Below, piece by piece: positions 9,418 to 18,924 of a stretch of DNA of 40,824 nucleotides (positions within the stretch are counted from its first letter, which is position 1; every line of letters begins with the position of its first letter). Location of the stretch: the NCBI GenBank assembly GCA_902984215.1, contig CADWAF010002588.1, positions 1-40,824 on the forward strand. The letters are read 5' to 3'. The DNA is from Willaertia magna (lineage: Eukaryota; Heterolobosea; Eutetramitea; Acrasida; Naegleriidae). Below the pieces are notes generated by a model. That model was not told the DNA's origin. It searched no databases and saw only the letters and a list, made by a program, of their open reading frames with translations. A program made the position numbers and the translations under genes.

Positions 9418-12400
9418 ATGAGTAAGCGTAACCGACAACAAAAGGAAGATGAAGAATTTCAGTTAGATGAAGAGGAAGCCGATGAATTTTTGGGTGTAGA
9501 AGATTTAGAGGAATTAGAGAATGATGCTCCCGTAGTAGAGGAAGAAAATGACGATAATACACCGGAAGAGGAAAATACAAAAAAACTGGAGCCGAAAAAG
9601 AAAAAGAAGAAAAAGGGATCTAAAAAAAACGGAAATGAGGAAATTTTTGATGATGAGGATGATGGTAAAAAATTAGAAGCCGGAATTATAGAGGAAATAC
9701 ATTTAAAAAACTTTATGTGTCATAGTTCTTTTACAATGAAATTTCACGATAGAACAACAATAATTTCTGGACAAAATGGTTCTGGAAAAAGTGCTGTCTT
9801 AACCGCCATACAAGTTTGTTTGGGGGCAAGAGCAAAAAGTACTAACAGAGGTAAATCTGGTAAGGATTTAGTTCTTACTGGAAAGGACCATGCAGAAATT
9901 AAAATTAAACTAAGGAATCAAGGAAATGATGCATACAAACGAACTATGTATGGGAAATCTATAATAGTGATAAAAAGAATTGACAAAAGTGGTGTGGGGA
10001 CGTATAGAATTCAAAATTGTAATGGAAAAACTATTTCTACCTCTTCTAAAGAATTGCATTTTATTTTAGAGAAATTTAATATTCAAATAGATAATCCTAC
10101 AACTGTAATGTCACAAGATGTTGCTCGTGAATTTCTAGCGGGATCTTCTGAATCTAAGAAATATCAATTCTATTTAAAGGCTACTCAATTACAATCAATA
10201 TTAGATGGGTTGGAAGAAGCCAACAAATGCAAAGATGCCATGGAAATTGTGAAATACGACAAAGAAAGGGCTTTCGAAGAATCTACAGAAGAATTAAATA
10301 AAAGAAAGAAATTATATGAAGAAGCTCGAAAATTAGGAGAGCTACAAAATGAAGTAGAGAAATTACAAAAAGAAAAATTCTGGGCTTTAGTAGAACAAAA
10401 GAAACATGGAATTACACAACACGAAAGAAAGAAAAAAGATTTAGAAGAACAAATTAATCAATTAAGGAATGAAAGAGCAGAAAATATTGAGAAAAGAATG
10501 GAACTTCTTGCCAAACGCAGAGAGGAAGTTACTGCCTTAATTAAGGCCGATTCCAATGAAATTGATAAAGTAAAACAAGCTATTCAGGAATGTGTAAACA
10601 AAAAGAATGAAATTTCTCACCAAGTGTCAACATACAATTCTAAGAAAACAGATTTCAAAAAGAGTATAAAGTTTGAAGAGTCTAAAATAAGAGAATTTGA
10701 AAAATTTAAGAAAGAAATACAAGATAAGGACAAAGTAGATAAAGAAGGGGAAAGAAAAAAGAGACAGGATGAAATCGACACATTAACTACTGAGAAGGAG
10801 AATGAACAAATGGAAATTGAAAAATACGAAGAGGAGTTGAAATCTTTCAATCAAAGCAAAGCAACTGTGTTTGATAAGAAAAATAACTTGAGTGACCAAA
10901 TTAATGGTTTTGATAGGGATAGAAAGCACCTTGAAAAAGATTTAACGAATTTGAGAAACAGTCAAACTGATAAATTAGCACTTCTAGGGGGAGAAAGAAT
11001 GAAAAACTTTCTTGCTGATGTCCAGAATCAAATTAAAAAGTTTAGTAGGCCACCAATTGGACCTATTGGTCTTTTAGTTAGGATTAGGGATGAACACTTT
11101 CATTGGGCACCCGCTGTTCAGGTCGCCTTACAAAAATTGTTGACCTCAATGATAGTTCATTCATTTGAGGACTTTGATACTTTAGATGCTATAAAGAAAA
11201 AGCACAACATTAAAGTTGTAACTTATATTCAATCATTTAAGAATGAGGTTTATGATGTATCCAACTATGAACCAGATTATTTGACAGCACTCAAGGTTTT
11301 AGATATTGATACCAATGCTTTGAGATCTACTCCTGTTAAGTATGATGATTTGGCTTGTGTTCATGCAACTACTTTGAATACTTTAATCGATCAATCTCAT
11401 ATTCACCAAATGGCTTTAATTGAGAATAGAAAGGATGCAGAAGGAGTTATTTTTTCACCTACACCTCCAAGAAACGTTGCAGAAGTCTATACAATAACAG
11501 GTACAAGACTATTTGTCAGAGGAGCTACACAAATTACTACAAGTGCTAATGCTACTTCCAGTACTCTTTGGACAAAAGATGTAGCAGCACAAATACTGGA
11601 GATGGAAAGAGAAGTTAGAGCGATATCAAATAATATCAAGGAAGTAGATAACGAGAAGAGAAAATTAGATATTGAGCTAAGGAGTCTTAATGATGAGGTA
11701 CAAAGAATATCAAAACTTATTAGTAGGTCTAGAAGTAAAGTGTCAACTAATGAAAGAAAGATACAAGACTTACAAAAAGAAATATCAGAAATTGAAGATA
11801 CAAATGATGATGATAAATTATTAATTGAAGAATATAACCAAAAAATATCCGAATGTAAAGCTAATATTGAAAAATATAATAATGAAATTGCTAAAATTGA
11901 TGAAAATATGGAAAAAGTAAAGGGTGATTTAATTGAAAATGCTGAAAAAAGGAAAACACTGGTTACAGAATCTGATACTTGGGCAAGAAGAATTGATGAA
12001 AAGAATAGAGAACTAGTAAAAATCATGGACGATTATCAAGAACAAGAAAGAAAATCTCAAACCTACAATCAAACCATTGCCTCAAAAGAAAATCAATTAG
12101 ATCAATTGAACAAGAAACTAAAAGAATTACAATCAGAATATGAAGCTACGAAAAATACTGCTATCCAAGCTACAAGTGTAAGATTAAATCCTTCCGGTAA
12201 TGTTGAAGAAATTGAAAAGAGAATAAGTTCAAAGAAACGTCATATAGACATGGAGACTAAGAGACTTGGTAACAGAGATTTTCATTCAATTGAAAATGAT
12301 TACAAAGAATATGAACAAACTTATTTAATGAAACAAAACTCCATTGAAATTTCTGAAAAAGTATTTGAAAGTATAAAGAAAGGTCTCTCAGCTAGAAATA

Positions 12401-12894
12401 CATTATATAACACAATTAAGAATGTGTATAATGGGAGATTATCTGAAATATTTGGCAATTATATGAGTCAAAGAGGTCATACTGGGAAAATTAAATTAAA
12501 TGAAGACAGTGGAACTCTAGTTTTCGATATACACATGTCAACCCACGGGGAGAAGGTGAAGGTTAGTGATGCAAAATCACTTTCTGGAGGAGAAAAATCA
12601 TTTACAACAGTTTCTTTCCTTTTAGCTTTATGGGAAGTTTCGGAAACTCCTTTCAGAGCTCTCGACGAATTTGACGTATTTATGGATAATGTTTACAGAA
12701 AAACAGCCATGGATTTAATCTTAGATGCCGCAAAGACAAAACACTTCACAAAACAACTAATCATTATTACGCCCCAAGACGTTTCCATGGTAAAAAAGGA
12801 TGACGAATATTTGAAAATAGTTCATGTACAACCTCCAAAAAGACTTCAAAATCAAAGAAGTATGGAGGAGTTTTTGAGATCTCACCAACAATAA
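9418..12894 (+). CDS. SMC6: SMC6, ATPase of the SMC5/6 genome-maintenance complex
   Basis: A single exon encodes 1158 residues. After an acidic then lysine-rich N-terminal extension of about 90 residues come the SMC head motifs: Walker A GQNGSGKS at 118-125 with the SMC6-typical AIQVCLGARAKSTNRG just after, and the block MSQDVAREFLAGSS near residue 240. Two long coiled coils flank a hinge at roughly 540-720 (PIGPIGLLVRIRDEHFHWAPAV onward). The C-terminal head has the signature SLSGGEKS at 1054-1061 and Walker B with LDEFD at 1082-1086. SMC6 pairs with SMC5 in a nuclear ring involved in recombination repair and in silencing of extrachromosomal DNA. SMC6 is chosen over SMC5 because of the CLGARAK and VAREFL blocks. 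Its stop faces that of the next gene across 42 bases. Confidence 0.96.
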   Translation: MSKRNRQQKEDEEFQLDEEEADEFLGVEDLEELENDAPVVEEENDDNTPEEENTKKLEPKKKKKKKGSKKNGNEEIFDDEDDGKKLEAGIIEEIHLKNFMCHSSFTMKFHDRTTIISGQNGSGKSAVLTAIQVCLGARAKSTNRGKSGKDLVLTGKDHAEIKIKLRNQGNDAYKRTMYGKSIIVIKRIDKSGVGTYRIQNCNGKTISTSSKELHFILEKFNIQIDNPTTVMSQDVAREFLAGSSESKKYQFYLKATQLQSILDGLEEANKCKDAMEIVKYDKERAFEESTEELNKRKKLYEEARKLGELQNEVEKLQKEKFWALVEQKKHGITQHERKKKDLEEQINQLRNERAENIEKRMELLAKRREEVTALIKADSNEIDKVKQAIQECVNKKNEISHQVSTYNSKKTDFKKSIKFEESKIREFEKFKKEIQDKDKVDKEGERKKRQDEIDTLTTEKENEQMEIEKYEEELKSFNQSKATVFDKKNNLSDQINGFDRDRKHLEKDLTNLRNSQTDKLALLGGERMKNFLADVQNQIKKFSRPPIGPIGLLVRIRDEHFHWAPAVQVALQKLLTSMIVHSFEDFDTLDAIKKKHNIKVVTYIQSFKNEVYDVSNYEPDYLTALKVLDIDTNALRSTPVKYDDLACVHATTLNTLIDQSHIHQMALIENRKDAEGVIFSPTPPRNVAEVYTITGTRLFVRGATQITTSANATSSTLWTKDVAAQILEMEREVRAISNNIKEVDNEKRKLDIELRSLNDEVQRISKLISRSRSKVSTNERKIQDLQKEISEIEDTNDDDKLLIEEYNQKISECKANIEKYNNEIAKIDENMEKVKGDLIENAEKRKTLVTESDTWARRIDEKNRELVKIMDDYQEQERKSQTYNQTIASKENQLDQLNKKLKELQSEYEATKNTAIQATSVRLNPSGNVEEIEKRISSKKRHIDMETKRLGNRDFHSIENDYKEYEQTYLMKQNSIEISEKVFESIKKGLSARNTLYNTIKNVYNGRLSEIFGNYMSQRGHTGKIKLNEDSGTLVFDIHMSTHGEKVKVSDAKSLSGGEKSFTTVSFLLALWEVSETPFRALDEFDVFMDNVYRKTAMDLILDAAKTKHFTKQLIIITPQDVSMVKKDDEYLKIVHVQPPKRLQNQRSMEEFLRSHQQ

Positions 12895-12936
12895 GTTTTG
12901 AATTTATGTAATATATTTATAAAATAATTTATGTTT

Positions 12937-14418
12937 TTAATTATTCTTTAAAACAACTTGTAAGGGTGAGTCTGTCATGACTGTATGATAGTAGTTAAAC
13001 AGTGAGAACGTTATTAAGGTAGAAAAAGCAAATATGGTTATAGCCCACACCATACGTTTAAACGTGTTTGTTGGTATACTGCTGTTCTTGGGTAGATTTT
13101 CTTTTGAGGCTAGTGTATTATTGAGGGGATTTCCAACATAACTTTGGTCAACAATGTCTCTTGTAGTTTTTTCTTGTGAAGGGATGGAGACCTCTATTGG
13201 GATTTGTTTTTCTGGTGTTTGTTGGGTTTCTTGATTGTGTACAATTTCATCGTTACCTTGTTGAGCATCCTTCATTTCAATATCATTTTCCAACTCTTGG
13301 GTAGCATCATTATTTGTTGCTTTCCTTTTTGGAGAATGAATAGATAAGGCAGATAATCTTCTGACCGCTTCTTGAAAAGAAAATGTTGGTTCTTTTAACA
13401 CAAAATCCTCTTCTTCCCTTATTATGTTATCTATCTCATCATGCAAAGACAATTGTGAAATCATTGTCGTACTTTCATTTTCAATTCTGTCATCAAAATA
13501 TTCATTATTTTCTTGAAGTTCATTCTCCAATCCATTTCTCAAATCATTCTCCACTATAACATCTTCATTTCCAACTATTCTAGATTTTTCTTCAGTTAAA
13601 ATTCTAATATTTCTTAATCTTCTATTATCATTATTCATTAACATTCTTCTATTATTTCCAACAATTAGTTTATTATTATTTATTAAATTTCTATTATTGT
13701 TATTTGATGCACCATTATTAAAATCCATTCTAGTTATTTTAATAAACGTTAAAATTATAGAAATTAAAAAACAGATCCATTTATATTTTACAAATAATAA
13801 ATTATTTAAAGAAGAAATATAAATTAATATTAATTCAATAATACTATAACCTAAACCTTGTTCTAAATAAATACAAGAAATTGAGCCAATAAAAATAAAA
13901 AAATAATTAAATAAAATTAAATTCCTTTCTAAATTTGAATATTCATTAAATTCAATTGAAAATTCAGTTCTATCAGTAAATAAAAAAAGTAATTGAATTG
14001 AATGTAATAATAAAATTCCAAAAAAAGAAAATTTTAATAAAATTGTAAATAATAAAGTTTTTGTAAAGATATTATTTTTCTTTTTTAAATTTGGTCTATT
14101 AAAATAATTACAATTCCTTGTTGGACAATACCATCCATTTAAATATTGTTTTTTTGTAATATAAAAAGATTCTTTACAATTTATACAAGTATCAATTTTA
14201 TAATAATGTTTATTTTTTAATCCAATCAGCTTCATTATTAATTTATTTAAAATATAAATTATTAAAATTATTATTAATGTAAAACCAATTACAAAAGATA
14301 TCTTTCCGAAAAGAGAAAACGTCTCGAAAGTGTGAAAATAGGCAGCAACGATATTCTTGTTGTTTTCTTTCCACATCAAGGAAATGTGTGAAAAAAACCA
14401 TTCACTAAATGGCACCAT
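12937..14418 (-). CDS. Probable Ima1/TMEM201-type inner nuclear membrane protein
   Basis: This encodes 493 residues. Helix 1 is at about 38-62, and a zinc-ribbon-like motif follows at about 77-110: C-x2-C, then W-Y-C-P, then C-x-Y-F-N-R. That order (CxxC ... WxCPxxxC.YN) is how the Ima1 N-terminal domain of TMEM201/Samp1/NET5 begins, and the later cluster of four to five helices (to about 230) also fits. A polar region of about 240 residues rich in N, E and D follows, then a last helix (VWAITIFAFSTLITFSLF) near the C-terminus. Family proteins connect the inner nuclear membrane to chromatin and spindle components. Spacing in the zinc motif is not exact, so this stays a probable assignment. Confidence 0.5.
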   Translation of the reverse strand: MVPFSEWFFSHISLMWKENNKNIVAAYFHTFETFSLFGKISFVIGFTLIIILIIYILNKLIMKLIGLKNKHYYKIDTCINCKESFYITKKQYLNGWYCPTRNCNYFNRPNLKKKNNIFTKTLLFTILLKFSFFGILLLHSIQLLFLFTDRTEFSIEFNEYSNLERNLILFNYFFIFIGSISCIYLEQGLGYSIIELILIYISSLNNLLFVKYKWICFLISIILTFIKITRMDFNNGASNNNNRNLINNNKLIVGNNRRMLMNNDNRRLRNIRILTEEKSRIVGNEDVIVENDLRNGLENELQENNEYFDDRIENESTTMISQLSLHDEIDNIIREEEDFVLKEPTFSFQEAVRRLSALSIHSPKRKATNNDATQELENDIEMKDAQQGNDEIVHNQETQQTPEKQIPIEVSIPSQEKTTRDIVDQSYVGNPLNNTLASKENLPKNSSIPTNTFKRMVWAITIFAFSTLITFSLFNYYHTVMTDSPLQVVLKNN

Positions 14419-14509
14419 TTTTTTTAAAGTTTGTTTTTTAAAAAAAATTTGAACCTTTCAGTTTTAGCCTTAAAAAAAAAGGCGCTCAAATTTTAAAAAA
14501 ATATTTATT

Positions 14510-15439
14510 TTACAAAGTGTTTAAAACAAAGTTTAATTTAGCCTTTGAAATTGTTCTTACAATCTTTACTTGTTTTCTAACATATTTAATTTCATTAGCA
14601 ATTCTATTTTTAATTTCTTTCTTTTCAATATTTCCATTTAAAATTTCTAATTCTTTCATTAATTTTAATAAATTATCTTGTTGGTCAACTAAAGCATTAT
14701 ATTTAAGTTTTAAATTATTCTTTTTATTTTCAATTAAATTATTAATAAATTGTTTTCTTAATTGAGAAACATTTTTAACTTGTTGAATAATTTTATTTTG
14801 TAATTGATTCATTAATTTAGCAGTTTCTTTATTTTTTGTTGTAAACCTAAATGTTTTAAATTGTTTTTTATTATAAATTTCTTGTTCTTTTTCTTCTTTT
14901 AATAAAATTAATTTTAATTGTTTAATAAATTTTAATTTCTTAATAACCTTAACTTTTGTTTCATTAAATAATTTTTCATGACGTTTTACAATAAAATTTT
15001 GTTGAATCACTTTATTATTTAATAATTTTAATTCTCTTTTATATTTTAAAATAATCTTCTCTTGTTCTTGATATTCTTTCTTAATTTTAATTAATCCTTC
15101 ATGTTCTTGTTGTTTTTCTTCTTTTAAAGTTTCAAATGTTTCTTTTAAGATTTTTAATTTTTTTAATTCTTCAAGATATTTTTCTTTTGTAATTTTTACT
15201 TGCTTCATTAGTTCAGTATAAGTTACTGATGTTTCAGTTGTGGTCTTTTCGAAGAGTTTTAATTCTTTTAATAGTCTTGATTCTAATTCTTTAATGAAAC
15301 GATTGACATGATGTAATTCGGAAGTGTTTTTACTAGTTGATCTACTAGCTGTTGTTGTTTCTTTAGCTAAAGTAGTAGCTGAAAGAACTGTTAGAACAAC
15401 TATTAAACAGAGGAGAAGGATTGGAGCATAGTATTTCAT
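14510..15439 (-). CDS. Secreted lysine-rich coiled-coil protein, unknown function
   Basis: I choose the Met at 15439 over the in-frame one at 15487, because from 15439 the protein begins with a clean signal peptide (MKYYAPILLLCLIVVLTVLSA, cut near TTLA-KE). The product is 309 residues. Nearly all the rest is charged helix with heptad-like leucine/isoleucine spacing and high lysine. No cysteines and no recognised domain. It could be a surface, cyst-wall or lumenal structural protein, but that is a guess. It is followed by the Ima1-like gene on the same strand and preceded by the MAP kinase gene. Confidence 0.65.
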   Translation of the reverse strand: MKYYAPILLLCLIVVLTVLSATTLAKETTTASRSTSKNTSELHHVNRFIKELESRLLKELKLFEKTTTETSVTYTELMKQVKITKEKYLEELKKLKILKETFETLKEEKQQEHEGLIKIKKEYQEQEKIILKYKRELKLLNNKVIQQNFIVKRHEKLFNETKVKVIKKLKFIKQLKLILLKEEKEQEIYNKKQFKTFRFTTKNKETAKLMNQLQNKIIQQVKNVSQLRKQFINNLIENKKNNLKLKYNALVDQQDNLLKLMKELEILNGNIEKKEIKNRIANEIKYVRKQVKIVRTISKAKLNFVLNTL

Positions 15440-15546
15440 TGTTTTTTTTTTGAACGATGACTTTTGACACAAGATGCGGTCATTCACTTTTCAATTAATT
15501 TTACTACAACAAACGTAACACAAATCTACAGAAAGTAATAAACAAT

Positions 15547-16797
15547 TTATTCATCCACCATTGCATTATTATTTACAATGCCATTATTATTATTAACAAC
15601 AGTATTATTATTAAATTGTTTCTGTTCTAAAGCCATTTCTTGATTAAAAGATTCAATTTCCTGAAAAATTAAAGTTTTAATCTCTTCCGTTTTAATATCT
15701 TCATTAAATTGATAATCAAAAATAGATTTACAAAAATAAGTATTTTCAGGTGAAGTTATAGGTAAATTATATTCTTCAGGATCAAACATATCTTTTAAAT
15801 AAGGATGATGTAAGGCATCTTGTACAGTAATTCTCTTCTCCGGATCCCATGTTAACATCTTTTCTAATAAATCAATTGCTAATGGATTTGTTACATTTGC
15901 AAAGATCTTATTAAAATCTTTTCTTTCATAATGAGTTTTAAAATGATTCTTCATAAAACGTACTCCTTCTGGACATCCTCTAATCTCTTCATCTTTAGGT
16001 GTTCCTATTAAACGTAAAATTAATTCTAATTGTTCTTTAAAATCCTTTCCAGGGAATAAGATAGGTCTACCATTCTTATGTAAAGGTTTAGTTAATAATT
16101 CTGCAAAAATACAACCAATTGACCACATATCCATTGCAGCATGTAAAGTATTCCAATAAAGAATTACTTCTGGACTTCTATACCATCTAGTTACAACATA
16201 CTTTGAATCTTCTGGATAATCTTGTCCAATTGCTCTACTTAAACCAAAATCACATATTTGTAAATCTAAATCTCTATTCAATAAAATATTTGATGGTTTT
16301 AAATCTCTATGTATAATATTACTACTATGAATAATATGTACTGATTTAATTATTTCATGTAAAAAATATTGAATTGATTGTTCACTAAATGTTTGATTAC
16401 TTGATAATAATTTTTCTAAATCAAAATCCATTAAATTTGTAACTAAATAAATACTACCATATTGTTGTGGATCTAAAAATAAATCTTTTAATAAAATTAC
16501 ATTTTGTGCTTGATATTTTCTAAAATGTTTTAATATTTTAATTTCTCTTAAAATACGTTTTTGATAATTTCTATCTCTTTCAAATAAACTTGATATTTTC
16601 TTTATTGCAACTTTCTCTCCAGTTAATATATCTGTACAACTAATTACACATCCAAATCCACCACTTCCTTTAACTCCGTCCATTTGATACCTTTTAGGAA
16701 GTGTAAATGTATTACCATTCGCATTATATTGTACATAATCTGCCATCAACGTTGATGAACTATTTGAGTGGAGTGGTTGTTGCTGGGAACTATGCAT
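15547..16797 (-). CDS. MAP kinase (CMGC, ERK-like) with S-K-Y activation site
   Basis: This encodes 416 residues. Glycine loop GSGGFGCV 44-51, catalytic lysine in VAIKK (K66), catalytic HRD 163-165 (IIHRDLKPSN), DFG 183-185 and the VVTRWYRSPEV P+1 segment at 201-211 place it firmly in the MAP kinase group. The CMGC insert (LFPGKDFKEQLELILRLIGTP) and the common-docking-like region near the C-lobe end are present. The phosphorylated T-x-Y is replaced by S198-K199-Y200: serine for threonine, with an unusual lysine between. All other catalytic residues are intact, so it should be active. The C-terminal tail is asparagine-rich. It would act in a three-tier stress or differentiation cascade; no partners are visible here. 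Confidence 0.93.
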   Translation of the reverse strand: MHSSQQQPLHSNSSSTLMADYVQYNANGNTFTLPKRYQMDGVKGSGGFGCVISCTDILTGEKVAIKKISSLFERDRNYQKRILREIKILKHFRKYQAQNVILLKDLFLDPQQYGSIYLVTNLMDFDLEKLLSSNQTFSEQSIQYFLHEIIKSVHIIHSSNIIHRDLKPSNILLNRDLDLQICDFGLSRAIGQDYPEDSKYVVTRWYRSPEVILYWNTLHAAMDMWSIGCIFAELLTKPLHKNGRPILFPGKDFKEQLELILRLIGTPKDEEIRGCPEGVRFMKNHFKTHYERKDFNKIFANVTNPLAIDLLEKMLTWDPEKRITVQDALHHPYLKDMFDPEEYNLPITSPENTYFCKSIFDYQFNEDIKTEEIKTLIFQEIESFNQEMALEQKQFNNNTVVNNNNGIVNNNAMVDE

Positions 16798-17196
16798 TTT
16801 TTTTTATTTTTAATTTTTTTTTTGACAATGTCCTTGCGTAAAGCTTTTTGGCTTTGGGGATGAAAATAATTATTATTTAATAAGGTTGTTATCCATTGTG
16901 GAAGTATGTACTTTTGTCTTTTCAAGTTAATTACGATAAAACTAAACGCTACATTAAGCAAGCAAACTGAATTTATTTTGTTTGTTGCTGCTCCTAGTAA
17001 ATTACTTTAACTCCCAAAATATTACTAAATAACCCTGATTATTTACATCAATTATTACTAAGGGTGACATTTCATTGGTTTTATTTTCTTCATTTATGTT
17101 GTGAGGGACAACAACAAACACTATGAATTTCTATCAGGTGACAATTTTCAAGAGTAATAATTGTATTATTTCTTTAAAATTTCAATAATAAAAGCA
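16798..17196. other. Intergenic upstream of MAP kinase; CCAAT-type site
   Basis: This 399-base spacer contains the MAP kinase promoter and the 3' end of the Tat-SF1-like gene. TCATTGGTT at 17072-17080 is a perfect reverse-strand match to the NF-Y consensus (AACCAATGA). No credible gene is seen; a 71-codon frame at 16746-16961 overlaps the kinase start and looks like chance. Confidence 0.45.
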
Positions 17197-18456
17197 TTAC
17201 TTCTTTTCTGATTCAATCGTTGATTTTTTGTTATTATTACCCTTCCCTTCTCTTAATACATATTCTTCTGTATACTTTTTCAATCTTTGTTCTTCTTGTT
17301 CTTCACTTTCTTCAACCTTAAATGATTCTTTTCCATCCCAAATATAAGCAGATATTCTTTGTCCATCAAACCATCTTCCATTAAATAATTTTACACAATC
17401 TTTAGCATGAAGTGGTGATTTAAACCTAATTTCAACTACACCTTCAGGATTTTCAGAATAAACTTTAACCTTCTCAACGTGACCAACTTTATTACATTCT
17501 TCTTTAATCTCTTCTTTTAAATCATCTGCAAATAATGGATCTGTTGAAAAATCTTCAGGTTTAAACATTCTCTTTAAAATTACAACCCTTTCATTAGGAT
17601 TAAATTCTAATAAATTATCATCTAAATCTGGATCGTCAGAAAACCCCCATTTCAATTTCTTCTTCTCTTTTTGTTGTATTTGTTTCCTTCTCTGTAAATA
17701 TTCTAAACTTCTTGTTGCATCATAATTTTCAGGTTTCTCAAAATGTGCTCTTTCAACTTTAATAACATTTCCAAATAGAGTTGCACCATCAAATAATGTT
17801 ATAGCTAGATCAACACTATCTTCTAATAAGAAAGTAATACAAGCATCTCCTTTTAATTGATTATTATTATTTTCATCTCTGTAGATCTTAACTTTTGGTT
17901 GTTGTGTAAATGGATCTGTTTTAATTATTCCACATTTAGAGAATTCATTAATTAAAGATTCATTTGTTACTTTCTTTTCATCTAATGGTAAGTTAGAGAT
18001 ATAAATTGAAGAATTATAACTTTCATTCCAACCAATACTTTCATTATCTTTATTTCCTTCTTCTTTCTTTTTTCTCTTTTTAGTTTGTTGTTTTCTATAT
18101 TCTCTTAATTGAAGTAATTTCTCTTTTTCTAATCTTTCATTCTTCATTTCTTCTGTTTCAATAAAATCGTAAATTGATTGTTGATTATGAAATTGTGATT
18201 CTTCTACTACTGGTAACCATGCGTTTTGATCTGCATGATATGAATATTCAATTCCATTTTCTTTATCTAAATATCTTTCACCGTCTTGAATTATTTTTGT
18301 GTAAATAATTTCTTTTGCGTTTGGTGGTTGAGGTATTGGCGCTTCTTCTTTTTCTTCTTCTTTTATAGGATTATTAGTTTTATCTACATTTTTAGTGTTT
18401 TTATCATCTTCTTCTATTTCATCTACTTCCTCATTAAATTCTTGTTGTTTTTCCAT
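17197..18456 (-). CDS. HTATSF1: Tat-SF1/Cus2 homologue, U2 snRNP-associated splicing factor
   Basis: Starting at the Met at 18456 (MEKQQEFNEEVDEIEEDD) gives 419 residues. The frame stays open to 18609, but that extension has no conserved character. Order of parts: acidic N-terminus, a short Tyr/Trp motif (GIEYSYHADQNAWLPV), a first RRM with RNP2 SIYISNLPLD, and a second RRM-like UHM domain ending in NGRWFDGQRISAYIWDG, where R-W-F is the UHM R-x-F motif that binds tryptophan ligands of SF3B1. The LLEFNPNERVVILKRMF entry to the UHM is typical of Tat-SF1. The family binds SF3B1 and helps fold U2 snRNA before branch-site recognition. The tail is lysine/glutamate-rich. Confidence 0.9.
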   Translation of the reverse strand: MEKQQEFNEEVDEIEEDDKNTKNVDKTNNPIKEEEKEEAPIPQPPNAKEIIYTKIIQDGERYLDKENGIEYSYHADQNAWLPVVEESQFHNQQSIYDFIETEEMKNERLEKEKLLQLREYRKQQTKKRKKKEEGNKDNESIGWNESYNSSIYISNLPLDEKKVTNESLINEFSKCGIIKTDPFTQQPKVKIYRDENNNNQLKGDACITFLLEDSVDLAITLFDGATLFGNVIKVERAHFEKPENYDATRSLEYLQRRKQIQQKEKKKLKWGFSDDPDLDDNLLEFNPNERVVILKRMFKPEDFSTDPLFADDLKEEIKEECNKVGHVEKVKVYSENPEGVVEIRFKSPLHAKDCVKLFNGRWFDGQRISAYIWDGKESFKVEESEEQEEQRLKKYTEEYVLREGKGNNNKKSTIESEKK

Positions 18457-18924
18457 TTTTTTTGTAAAGTTTTTAGATAAAAATTGAACGTGTAGAAAAT
18501 CAGTAGTTGTCAATTGAGAACAGTTAAGCTTAATTTGAAATTGAGTTTTGATTTTAAAATTTGTATAATTTATATACAGCAAAGCTTTACAAAATAATGA
18601 AAAAGTCACAATTTTTTATTTTAATAGAATTTTAAAAAAGGAAAGAAAATTAAAACATCATAAACACATTTATATTAATTTCTATTAACAAATAATTAAT
18701 CAACTCAATTACTTTAAGCATTATAAAGTGTATCCTTCTCGTTTATTTTTGGATTTTAAAGGTTTGACGTAGAAGTAAAATTGAAGGAAATAGAGGGACT
18801 CCGACTTTATAACGAAAGTTAATCGAAAAAAATTGAATAATAAGCTTTTAGCCTAGGCTTTATCTTGTTAATAATAATTAGAAAGTTTTGAAGAATAGAC
18901 TTTTAAGTCATTAAATATAATACT
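18457..18924. other. Divergent promoter region, no gene seen
   Basis: 468 bases between the divergent Tat-SF1-like and NPC1/patched-like starts. It is AT-rich with a slightly more GC-balanced part around 18740-18800. I see no RNA gene or convincing small frame. Confidence 0.45.

Noticed and set aside
11487..12026. 179-codon frame antisense to SMC6
   Set aside because: Serine/leucine-rich mirror of the lysine/glutamate coiled coil; no conserved features and fully inside SMC6.
14481..14490. GGCGCTCAAA as an E2F site
   Set aside because: Reverse strand reads TTTGAGCGCC, one base off the consensus spacing; too weak.
15440..15487. Earlier Met for the secreted coiled-coil protein
   Set aside because: Adds a basic stretch before an otherwise standard signal peptide.
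18457..18609. N-terminal extension of the Tat-SF1-like gene
   Set aside because: Open by chance; the typical acidic Tat-SF1 N-terminus starts at Met 18456 after an A-rich context.
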